Source: Enterobacteriaceae bacterium UBA3516
Lineage (GTDB): Bacteria > Pseudomonadota > Gammaproteobacteria > Enterobacterales > Enterobacteriaceae
Direction: 5' to 3'
Length of the DNA: 6,030 nt
Assembly: GCA_002377245.1 (NCBI GenBank)
Contig: DFPL01000266.1
Coordinates: forward strand, 1 to 6,030
Part shown: positions 1 to 5,940 of the stretch, one piece after another
How positions within the stretch are numbered: position 1 is the first letter of the stretch
Layout: each line of letters starts with the position of its first letter
The notes under the pieces: generated by a model
What the model saw: the letters and a program-made list of their open reading frames with translations, nothing else
Database searches by the model: none
Told to the model about the DNA's origin: nothing
Position numbers and translations under genes: made by a program

Positions 1-316
1 ACAGGACCGCGATTACCAGCAGGCGAGCTGGGCGTGGCTGCGCACGGAAGGCCCACGCCTGTATCGTGCACTGCAAAAGGTGAGGGGATTGCATGTCTGG
101 CCGGGCGTGGCGAATTATCTGTTTCTGCGTTGCGATGTAACGGGGCTTGATTTGCAACGCGCGCTTCTGGAGAAACAGATACTCATCCGCAGTTGTGCAA
201 ATTATCCGGGTCTGGATGAACGCTATTATCGTGTGGCGGTACGAAGCGCCGTAGAAAATGATGCCCTGATTGCCGCGATGGAAAGTGTGTTTAACGATAC
301 AAGCGCTGACGTGTAA
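1..316 (+). CDS. cobD: L-threonine-O-3-phosphate decarboxylase CobD, C-terminal part (5' end outside window)
   Basis: The frame is open from the window edge (first whole codon at base 2) to TAA at 314-316, giving 104 residues of a protein usually about 360 long. The segment has the C-terminal features of a class I/II PLP-dependent aminotransferase-fold decarboxylase. The stretch VWPGVANYLFLRC is followed by LIRSCANYPGLDERYYRVAVRS, whose arginines correspond to the substrate phosphate/carboxylate-binding arginines of this fold. I recognise it as CobD by close resemblance to the recalled Salmonella protein. CobD converts L-threonine-O-3-phosphate to (R)-1-amino-2-propanol-O-2-phosphate, which links the corrin ring to the lower-ligand nucleotide in cobalamin. 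The PLP lysine lies upstream of the window and cannot be checked. A GTG at 80 is an internal valine, not a start. The gene converges on nadD and overlaps its end by 26 bases. Family membership is secure. The CobD name, rather than a histidinol-phosphate aminotransferase relative, rests on recalled similarity and location. Confidence 0.9.
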   Translation, partial: QDRDYQQASWAWLRTEGPRLYRALQKVRGLHVWPGVANYLFLRCDVTGLDLQRALLEKQILIRSCANYPGLDERYYRVAVRSAVENDALIAAMESVFNDTSADV

Positions 317-932
317 TGTAATCCAGAACCGAAGAGGGCAGGAGGTCATCGCAGGCCTCTCCCTTTTCCAGTCTCTCGCGAATCACTGTCGCAGAAATGT
401 TGAACCAGGGCGTCTCCGCCAGGTAAATTTTACCTGAAGGTTGCGCATGAAGGTCATCGGCATTGTGCGTCAGATGGGCCTCCATCCACAGTTGATCTTT
501 CTCCTCCGCCATTGTGAGTGGATAACCCGGACGGCGGCAGACGATCAGATGGCTGTTATCAAGAATGGTCTCGTACTCATGCCAGGTCGGGAAAGTCAGT
601 AAAGAATCCTGGCCGATGATGAAAGCCAACGACCGCGCCGGGCCTTGTTCATCACGCCATTCCCGCAACGTTTGCGCGGTATATGAGGGCGATGAGCGCT
701 TCAGTTCACGCTCATCCAGGGCAAACAGGGGCTTATCCTGAATCGCCAGGGCCACCATCTCTTTGCGCTGTTCGCTGGTGGCTTCGGGTTGTGGGCGATG
801 AGGAGGAACATTGTTGGGCATAATAATCACCCGTGAAAGCCCGATCTGATTGGCCAGCGCTTCCACGGGTTTCAGGTGCCCAAAGTGCACGGGATCGAAG
901 GTACCGCCAAAGAGTGCCTGCAACTGCTTCAT
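291..932 (-). CDS. nadD: Nicotinate-nucleotide adenylyltransferase NadD
   Basis: This cytosolic enzyme transfers AMP from ATP to nicotinate mononucleotide to make nicotinate adenine dinucleotide, the step before NAD synthetase. It serves both de novo and salvage NAD synthesis. The 213-residue length equals the E. coli enzyme as I recall it. The nucleotidyltransferase signature GGTFDPVHFGH is at residues 9-19, with the catalytic HxGH at 16-19. The second motif SxTxxR is at 180-185 (SATVIR). I chose the ATG at 932-930 because it gives the family N-terminus MKQLQALFGGTFDP and lies one base after the holA stop (TGA at 936-934), as expected for translational coupling. An in-frame ATG at 941-939 would add three residues (MVD) and overlap holA. 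A longer reading to 1034 would add 34 unrelated residues inside holA. No strong Shine-Dalgarno is visible, so initiation probably depends on ribosomes finishing holA. The 3' end overlaps the oppositely oriented cobD. Confidence 0.97.
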   Translation of the reverse strand: MKQLQALFGGTFDPVHFGHLKPVEALANQIGLSRVIIMPNNVPPHRPQPEATSEQRKEMVALAIQDKPLFALDERELKRSSPSYTAQTLREWRDEQGPARSLAFIIGQDSLLTFPTWHEYETILDNSHLIVCRRPGYPLTMAEEKDQLWMEAHLTHNADDLHAQPSGKIYLAETPWFNISATVIRERLEKGEACDDLLPSSVLDYITRQRLYR

Positions 933-933
933 A

Positions 934-1965
934 TCAACCATCAATAAAAACGTCAGCCAGTGCCTTATGACAGAGTAGCAGAGAAAGCCCTTCCAGCTCA
1001 GCCCAGACAGACTGACCATAATCCTGCTTAACAATCAGCTCGATTCGCCCGAGCAACTGTACCGCCTGACGGAGCTGATCGTGACTCAAACGCTGGAGCG
1101 CCTCTCCGGTAATACCCCGGCGGTTTTGCCAGACGCGATGCTTGTCGAACAGCGTCCGTAACGGCGTGTGGGCCGACTGACGCTTTAAGGTAACCAGCAG
1201 GAGCAGTTCTCGTTGAACCGTGCGCAGCAAAATGACCGGTTCACAGGCTTCCAGCCTGAGCTGGCGAAGCACATGCAACGCTCGCTTACTCTTTCCGGCG
1301 AGCAGCGCGTCGACCCAATGAAATGGGGTAAAGTGGGCCGCATCGTTTACCGCCTGTTCAACGCGCGGCAGCGTCAGTTTGCCGTCCGGGAAGAGCAGTG
1401 CCAGTCGTTCCAGGGCCTGAGCCGCAGCCAGCAAATTGCCTTCATAGCAGTAGCAAAGCAGCTGATTAGCCGCATCGTCTAATTGAAGGTTGTTCTGTTT
1501 GGCCCGCGCGGCGACCCAGCGCGGCAGATTCGCCTGTTCGGGCGTCTGACAACTGACAGAGACGCTGCGGTTAGCCAGCGCAGTAAACCATGCGGCATTC
1601 TCTTGCGCTTTGGTCAGCTTATTACCGCGTACAATCAGAATCAGATCCTCATGCAGCAAGCTGACTAACAGAGCCAGCCGTTCATTCATGGCGGCGTTGG
1701 GGCCATTTTCAGGAAGCTGAAGGGTAAGCGTCTGCCGACTGGCAAAGAGACTGAGTGCCTGACAAATAGAATAGAGCGCATCCCAGTCGGTACTGGCATC
1801 CACGGTAAAGGTGTGATGTTCGATAAAACCCTGCGCTGCGGCTTCCTGGCGCACCCGATCCTGACTTTCCTGCAACAAAAGCGGGTCATTACCGAGGAGT
1901 AAATACGCGGCGCGCAGCCCTTCTTTGAGCTGCGCGCCGAGTTGTTCCGGATACAGCTTAAGCAT
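934..1965 (-). CDS. holA: DNA polymerase III delta subunit HolA (clamp loader)
   Basis: HolA is the delta subunit of the clamp-loader complex. It binds the beta sliding clamp and opens its ring so the clamp can be loaded on primed DNA. The protein is 343 residues, the same length as the E. coli subunit, and reads through without a break. The N-terminal AAA+-like domain has no usable Walker A motif, as expected for delta, which does not hydrolyse ATP. The clamp-contact pair Leu73-Phe74 is present in QALSLFASRQT. The C-terminal collar region (for example FTPFHWVDALLAGKSKRALH and KQDYGQSVWAELEGLSLLLC) is intact. The ATG at 1965-1963 shares one base with the lptE stop (TGATG), so translation is very likely coupled to lptE. 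The upstream GGGTAG, inside the end of lptE, is a weak ribosome site at best. The protein differs from the recalled E. coli sequence at many surface positions, but I see no missing key residue. Confidence 0.97.
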   Translation of the reverse strand: MLKLYPEQLGAQLKEGLRAAYLLLGNDPLLLQESQDRVRQEAAAQGFIEHHTFTVDASTDWDALYSICQALSLFASRQTLTLQLPENGPNAAMNERLALLVSLLHEDLILIVRGNKLTKAQENAAWFTALANRSVSVSCQTPEQANLPRWVAARAKQNNLQLDDAANQLLCYCYEGNLLAAAQALERLALLFPDGKLTLPRVEQAVNDAAHFTPFHWVDALLAGKSKRALHVLRQLRLEACEPVILLRTVQRELLLLVTLKRQSAHTPLRTLFDKHRVWQNRRGITGEALQRLSHDQLRQAVQLLGRIELIVKQDYGQSVWAELEGLSLLLCHKALADVFIDG

Positions 1966-2513
1966 CAGCTACCCGGTGTCTTCGCAACAGCGGGTGACGT
2001 TGCGGCTTTATCACTATCAGCGGCGTGAACGCTGGGCAGTTTGCGAATCAACTGCTCTGCCGCTTTTTCGTACATTTCCTGCATAATGATGCTTTGCTCT
2101 GCATCTTTTGCCAGCGCCGTCTGCGGGTTATCGAAGAACGAGCGGTAAACTTTGGTGTTGAGCGGGTAAATATCGTGACCCGGAATCAGCACGCTGGCGT
2201 TAACCGTCAGTACCAGTTGATATTCCGCTGTACGGCCATCCTGGAAAATCGATGCGGTATCACGTGCAAAGGTGGCATTGCCCAGACGAAGTGAAGGCAC
2301 GTCTTTACGCAGTGACCCTTTCTCAACCAGTTCGACACCGTTCAGGCGCAGCTGATTGCGCACCGCGCGGCTAAGCGGGCCATTAGGATCTCCTGAATCG
2401 AAGATCATTGTTTTCATTTCGGAAGGCACTTGCGTCGTATCACGCAAATGCCAACCACAGCCAGCGGTGAGTAACACCGCCAGCGATAACAACCATGTTG
2501 CCAGATGTCGCAC
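1965..2513 (-). CDS. lptE: LPS-assembly lipoprotein LptE
   Basis: LptE is an outer-membrane lipoprotein that plugs the LptD barrel. It receives LPS from the periplasmic Lpt bridge for insertion into the outer leaflet. The start is GTG at 2513-2511, preceded by a good Shine-Dalgarno (GGGAGGAA). No ATG gives a better N-terminus. The type II signal peptide has Arg2, a hydrophobic core at residues 7-15 and the lipobox LTAGC, so Cys19 should be lipidated after cleavage. Gly20 follows the cysteine, with no Asp retention signal at +2, which fits outer-membrane sorting. The globular core is complete (GDPNGPLSRAVRNQLRLNGVEL, DVPSLRLG, TAEYQL, FFDNPQ). The total is 182 residues against about 193 in E. 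coli, and the deficit is confined to the variable tail after residue 160. Residue 91 is Gln where E. coli, as I recall it, has Arg; Lys136 is kept. The older name is rlpB. The gene lies 14 bases after leuS and overlaps holA by one base. Confidence 0.96.
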   Translation of the reverse strand: MRHLATWLLSLAVLLTAGCGWHLRDTTQVPSEMKTMIFDSGDPNGPLSRAVRNQLRLNGVELVEKGSLRKDVPSLRLGNATFARDTASIFQDGRTAEYQLVLTVNASVLIPGHDIYPLNTKVYRSFFDNPQTALAKDAEQSIIMQEMYEKAAEQLIRKLPSVHAADSDKAATSPAVAKTPGS

Positions 2514-2515
2514 GC

Positions 2516-2523
2516 TTCCTCCC
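2516..2523 (-). promoter_or_regulatory. Shine-Dalgarno of lptE
   Basis: Read on the minus strand, the 14-base leuS-lptE gap contains GGGAGGAA ending two bases before the GTG start at 2513. It is the strongest ribosome-binding match on the minus strand of this window. It supports the GTG initiation codon and suggests lptE can load ribosomes independently of leuS translation. Confidence 0.75.
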
Positions 2524-2527
2524 GCGC

Positions 2528-5110
2528 TTAGCCAACGACCAGATTAAGCAGTTTGCCCGGAACGTAGATCACTTTACGCAGGGTAACGCCATCAAGATAT
2601 TTTGCTACCAGAGGTTCCTGGCCTGCACGTTCACGAACCTGTTCTTCGGTTGCATCAACCGCCACAGTAATTTTACCACGCACTTTGCCGTTTACCTGGA
2701 CAACCACCAGGGTGGTGTTTTCCACCATTGCAGCCTCGTCGGCAACCGGCCACGGCGCGTTATCGATGTCGCCTTCGCCTTTCAGCTCCTGCCACAGGGT
2801 AAAGCACACGTGAGGGGTGAACGGGTTGAGCATACGCACGACCGCAAGCAAGGCTTCCTGCAGCAGCGCACGATCCTGCTCGCTTTCCTGTGGGGCTTTC
2901 GCCAGCTTGTTCATCAGCTCCATGATCGCAGCAATCGCCGTATTAAACGTCTGACGACGACCGATATCATCGGTGACTTTAGCGATAGTTTTGTGAACAT
3001 CACGGCGCAGGGCTTTTTGATCTTCATTCAGTGCAGCCACATCCAGTTGCGCTGAGGCACCCTGTGAGCTGAGCTCGTAAACCAGTTTCCAGACACGTTT
3101 CAGGAAGCGGTTTGCACCTTCAACGCCTGACTCCTGCCATTCCAGGGTCATGTCTGCTGGTGATGCGAACATCATGAACAGACGAACGGTATCCGCACCA
3201 TAACGTTCAACCATTTCCTGCGGGTCGATACCGTTGTTTTTCGACTTGGACATTTTGCTCATGCCGGTATACACCAGCTCATGGCCTGCCTCGTCTTTCG
3301 CTTTGATAATACGACCTTTTTCGTCGCGCTCAACGATAGCTTCTTTCGGAGAAACCCAGTTACGCTCGCCGCTTTCGCCAACGTAGTAGAAGGCATCCGC
3401 CAGCACCATACCCTGGCACAGCAGCTGTTTAGCCGGTTCGTCGGAGTTGACCAGGCCCGCATCACGCATCAGCTTATGGAAGAAGCGGAAGTAGAGCAGG
3501 TGCATGATGGCGTGTTCGATGCCACCAATGTAAATATCAACCGGCAGCCAGTAGTTGGCCGCTTTCGGATCCAGCATACCTTCCTTGTGCTGCGGGCAGG
3601 TATAACGCGCATAGTACCAGGACGATTCCATAAAGGTATCGAAGGTATCGGTCTCACGCAGTGCTGGCTGACCGTTAACGGTGGTTTTTGCCCACTCAGG
3701 ATCGGCTTTGATCGGGCTGGTAATGCCGTCCATGACCACATCTTCTGGCAGAATAACCGGCAGTTGATCTTCCGGGGTTGGCACCACGGTACCGTCTTCC
3801 AGGGTCACCATCGGGATCGGCGCACCCCAGTAACGCTGACGGGAAACGCCCCAGTCACGCAGACGATAGTTTACTTTACGTTCACCCACACCTTGCGCTG
3901 CCAGCTTGTCAGCAATGGCGTTGAAACCGGCTTCGAAGCTCAGACCGCTAAATTCACCGGAGTTAAACAGGGTGCCTTTTTCGGTCAGCGCCTGCACAGT
4001 CAGATCGGGTTCAGAACCGTCGGCGGCCAGAATAACGCCTTTGATCGGCAGGTTATATTTGCTGGCAAATTCATAGTCGCGCTGATCGTGACCCGGAACG
4101 GCCATCACTGCGCCGGTACCGTATTCCATCAGCACGAAGTTAGCGGCCCAGACCGGAATCTCTTCACCGGTCAGTGGATGAACGGCTTTAAAGCCGGTAT
4201 CCACACCCTTCTTCTCCATCGTGGCCATGTCGGCTTCGGCCACTTTGGTGTTGCGACATTCGTCGATAAAGGCGGCCAGCTCAGCATTGTTTGCGGCGGC
4301 TTTCTGCGCCAGCGGGTGACCCGCGGCTACGGCCAGGTAGGTCGCGCCCATGAAGGTGTCCGGGCGGGTGGTGTAAACGGTCAGCGTTTGGTCGTAGCCG
4401 TTAACGTTGAAGGTGATTTCTACACCTTCAGAGCGGCCAATCCAGTTACGCTGCATGGTTTTTACCGTGTCAGGCCACTGATCCATATGATCGAGGTCAT
4501 TCAGCAGTTCTTCAGCGTAAGCGGTAATTTTGATAAACCACTGCGGGATCTCTTTGCGCTCAACTTTGGTATCGCAGCGCCAGCAGCAGCCGTCGATAAC
4601 CTGTTCGTTCGCCAGGACCGTCTGATCGTTCGGGCACCAGTTGACGGCAGACGTTTTCTTGTACACCAGACCTTTTTTATACAGCTCGGTGAAGAACTTC
4701 TGTTCCCAACGGTAGTATTCCGGCGTACAGGTAGCCAGCTCGCGGCTCCAGTCATAACCAAAGCCCAGCATTTTCAGCTGGTTTTTCATGTACGCGATGT
4801 TGTCGTAGGTCCACGGGGCCGGAGCGGTATTGTTTTTTACCGCAGCGCCTTCTGCCGGCAGGCCAAACGCATCCCAGCCGATAGGCTGGAGGACGTTTTT
4901 GCCAAGCATACGCTGGTAGCGAGAGATCACGTCACCGATGGTGTAGTTACGTACGTGCCCCATGTGTAGTCGACCAGAAGGATAGGGAAGCATCGACAGG
5001 CAGTAATACTTCTCTTTGCTCTCGTCTTCAGTTACTTCGAAGGTGCGCTTCTCTTCCCAATGAAGCTGTACTTTGGATTCTATCTCTTCCGGGCGATATT
5101 GCTCTTGCAT
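2528..5110 (-). CDS. leuS: Leucyl-tRNA synthetase LeuS
   Basis: LeuS is the class Ia synthetase that activates leucine with ATP and charges tRNA(Leu). It also hydrolyses mischarged products in its CP1 editing domain. Starting at the ATG at 5110-5108 the protein has 860 residues, the E. coli length, with motifs at the same numbers. The HIGH motif is HMGH at 49-52 (PYPSGRLHMGH). Zinc-domain cysteines are at 159, 175/176 and 179. The editing-site segment TTRPDTF contains Thr252, and HDQRDYEF contains Asp345. KMSKS is at 619-623. The leucine-specific insertion lies at about 570-617, followed by the anticodon-binding helical domain and a C-terminal domain (about 800-860) with VQVNGKVRGKI. An in-frame extension to ATG 5185 would add 25 residues, but that codon lies inside the predicted promoter, so the shorter start is preferred. 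The Shine-Dalgarno is modest (AGGA at 5126-5123, about 12 bases from the ATG). LeuS is probably the first gene of the leuS-lptE-holA-nadD unit. Confidence 0.98.
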   Translation of the reverse strand: MQEQYRPEEIESKVQLHWEEKRTFEVTEDESKEKYYCLSMLPYPSGRLHMGHVRNYTIGDVISRYQRMLGKNVLQPIGWDAFGLPAEGAAVKNNTAPAPWTYDNIAYMKNQLKMLGFGYDWSRELATCTPEYYRWEQKFFTELYKKGLVYKKTSAVNWCPNDQTVLANEQVIDGCCWRCDTKVERKEIPQWFIKITAYAEELLNDLDHMDQWPDTVKTMQRNWIGRSEGVEITFNVNGYDQTLTVYTTRPDTFMGATYLAVAAGHPLAQKAAANNAELAAFIDECRNTKVAEADMATMEKKGVDTGFKAVHPLTGEEIPVWAANFVLMEYGTGAVMAVPGHDQRDYEFASKYNLPIKGVILAADGSEPDLTVQALTEKGTLFNSGEFSGLSFEAGFNAIADKLAAQGVGERKVNYRLRDWGVSRQRYWGAPIPMVTLEDGTVVPTPEDQLPVILPEDVVMDGITSPIKADPEWAKTTVNGQPALRETDTFDTFMESSWYYARYTCPQHKEGMLDPKAANYWLPVDIYIGGIEHAIMHLLYFRFFHKLMRDAGLVNSDEPAKQLLCQGMVLADAFYYVGESGERNWVSPKEAIVERDEKGRIIKAKDEAGHELVYTGMSKMSKSKNNGIDPQEMVERYGADTVRLFMMFASPADMTLEWQESGVEGANRFLKRVWKLVYELSSQGASAQLDVAALNEDQKALRRDVHKTIAKVTDDIGRRQTFNTAIAAIMELMNKLAKAPQESEQDRALLQEALLAVVRMLNPFTPHVCFTLWQELKGEGDIDNAPWPVADEAAMVENTTLVVVQVNGKVRGKITVAVDATEEQVRERAGQEPLVAKYLDGVTLRKVIYVPGKLLNLVVG

Positions 5111-5175
5111 GGCAGCCAGTGGTCCTGTTTTCGATACGGCTACAAATGTAGCGTTATTTCGTGGTTTTTCAGATC

Positions 5176-5205
5176 CGCATAGCATAGCCCAAACGCCAAC
5201 GTCAA
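5176..5205 (-). promoter_or_regulatory. Candidate sigma70 promoter for leuS operon
   Basis: On the minus strand, TTGACG (5205-5200) is separated by 18 bases from TATGCG (5181-5176). TGC sits directly upstream of the latter, making an extended -10 element. Transcription would begin near 5170, leaving a leader of about 60 bases before the leuS ATG. An alternative -10, TATGCT at 5186-5181, has only a 13-base spacer and is less likely. The location upstream of the first gene of the operon supports the call; the -10 match itself is weak. Confidence 0.5.
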
Positions 5206-5270
5206 AACAGCCTTTCGCACATTAAGCCCGAGAAAAGCGCAGACCTGAATTTACGCACTCTGTGGGGTAA

Positions 5271-5303
5271 TTGACAAAGCGAGCAGAAAATAACGTCTAT
5301 CAT
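5271..5303 (+). promoter_or_regulatory. Possible ybeL promoter elements (poor spacing)
   Basis: A perfect -35 hexamer TTGACA lies at 5271-5276 and a good -10-like TATCAT at 5298-5303, preceded by C. They are 21 bases apart, outside the usual 16-18 range, so they may not work as a pair. TATCAT with the preceding C could instead act as a -10 with little -35 dependence, a pattern compatible with sigmaS promoters. The start would fall near 5310, about 25 bases before ybeL. Confidence 0.3.
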
Positions 5304-5322
5304 TAGAACAGGTTAACGACCC

Positions 5323-5330
5323 GGGAGAAG
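5323..5330 (+). promoter_or_regulatory. Shine-Dalgarno of ybeL
   Basis: GGGAGAAG precedes two consecutive ATG codons at 5333 and 5336. From the GGAG core (5324-5327) the spacing is 5 bases to the first ATG and 8 to the second. This favours the second and matches the recalled E. coli N-terminus MNKV. Confidence 0.65.
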
Positions 5331-5335
5331 AAATG

Positions 5336-5818
5336 ATGAACAAGGTTGCTCAATTTTACCGCGAACTGGTAACGACATTAACGGAACGTTTACGCAATGG
5401 TGACAGGGACATTGATGCACTGGTGGAACAGGCCAGGCTCAGAGTCAGCCAGACCGGGGAGTTAACGCGTACCGAAATTGATGAGCTGACGCGGGCCATT
5501 CGTCGCGATCTGGAGGAGTTTGCCCGCAGCTACGAAGAGAGTCAGGACGAAGTCACCGACAGCGTTTTTATGCGCGTGATTAAAGAGAGTCTCTGGCAGG
5601 AGCTGGCGGACATCACGGATAAAACCCAGCTTGAGTGGCGGGAGGTATTCCAGGACCTTAACCATCACGGTGTTTACCATAGTGGTGAAGTGGTGGGACT
5701 CGGTAATCTGGTGTGCGAGAAGTGCCACTTCCATCTGGCGATTTACACCCCGGATGTACTGCCGCTGTGCCCGAAATGCGGGCATGATCAGTTCCAGCGC
5801 AGGCCCTTTGAGCCCTAG
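5336..5818 (+). CDS. ybeL: YbeL, conserved zinc-ribbon protein of unknown function (DUF1451 type)
   Basis: This 160-residue cytosolic protein has no signal peptide or membrane segment. The N-terminal two thirds (about 1-105) is charged and predominantly helical, rich in Glu, Arg and Asp, and could form a coiled-coil bundle. The C-terminus carries four cysteines as a zinc ribbon: CEKC at 127-130 and CPKC at 145-148, followed by GHDQFQRRPFEP. I recognise it as the enteric YbeL by similarity along the whole length; the region from about residue 76 is nearly invariant relative to the E. coli protein I recall. Its biochemical role is not established to my knowledge. Nucleic-acid or protein binding through the zinc ribbon would be inference. 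The start could instead be the ATG at 5333, adding one Met. The gene is divergent from leuS across a 225-base spacer, stands alone as a single-gene unit, and ends with TAG followed closely by a terminator. Confidence 0.93.
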   Translation: MNKVAQFYRELVTTLTERLRNGDRDIDALVEQARLRVSQTGELTRTEIDELTRAIRRDLEEFARSYEESQDEVTDSVFMRVIKESLWQELADITDKTQLEWREVFQDLNHHGVYHSGEVVGLGNLVCEKCHFHLAIYTPDVLPLCPKCGHDQFQRRPFEP

Positions 5819-5826
5819 CAGAACGC

Positions 5827-5853
5827 AAAACGGCAACCTCAGTTGCCGTTTTT
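5827..5853 (+). terminator. Intrinsic terminator after ybeL
   Basis: A perfect 11-bp stem (AAAACGGCAAC pairing with GTTGCCGTTTT) closes a CTCA tetraloop at 5838-5841. It is followed by one more T, so the right arm and tail give five Ts in a row. It starts 8 bases after the ybeL stop. The A-run on the left side means it could also work, less strongly, for transcripts arriving from the right on the minus strand. Confidence 0.88.
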
Positions 5854-5862
5854 AGTGTTTGC

Positions 5863-5886
5863 TCCCTCTCCCCGTGGGCTGAGGGA
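5863..5886. repeat. Degenerate REP-like imperfect palindrome
   Basis: TCCCTC (5863-5868) pairs with GAGGGA (5881-5886). The inner CC/GG pairs sit around a CGTG loop, with two mismatches between the two stems. The pattern resembles the CCCTCTCCC-(loop)-GGGAGAGGG palindromes that I recall as abundant between enterobacterial genes, here decayed on the right arm. Only one unit is present, so this is a resemblance and not proof of family membership. Confidence 0.4.
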
Positions 5887-5940
5887 TCCCTAGTAATATT
5901 ACGTATTACAGCGATAACACGGCGCAATGAGAACACAATA

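Noticed and set aside
80..316. A separate 78-residue gene starting at GTG 80
   Set aside because: The frame is open back to base 2 and the upstream residues continue the CobD similarity, so GTG 80 is an internal codon.
2495..3055. A 186-codon plus-strand open frame over the leuS 3' end and lptE 5' end
   Set aside because: It has the same antisense codon phase as the longer frame over leuS and no ribosome site or family resemblance. It is a shadow of leuS.
3281..4969. A 562-codon open frame on the plus strand, entirely antisense to leuS
   Set aside because: Its codons lie exactly opposite leuS codons, so its stops would need TTA, CTA or TCA in leuS, codons a well-expressed enteric gene avoids. 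The frame is explained by leuS codon bias. It encodes no recognisable protein and leuS is intact.
5111..5335. A leader peptide or tRNA-sensing riboswitch controlling leuS
   Set aside because: The roughly 60-base leader has no leucine-rich mini-ORF or attenuator hairpin with a T-run, and T-box switches are not expected in enteric leuS.
5893..5909. TAATATTAC inside an inverted repeat (GTAATA/TATTAC), identical to the rolling-circle nick nonanucleotide of geminiviruses and circoviruses
   Set aside because: The stem is only 6 bp, the motif is AT-rich and short, no Rep gene or replicon is present, and the context is an enteric chromosome. Chance is the simplest explanation.
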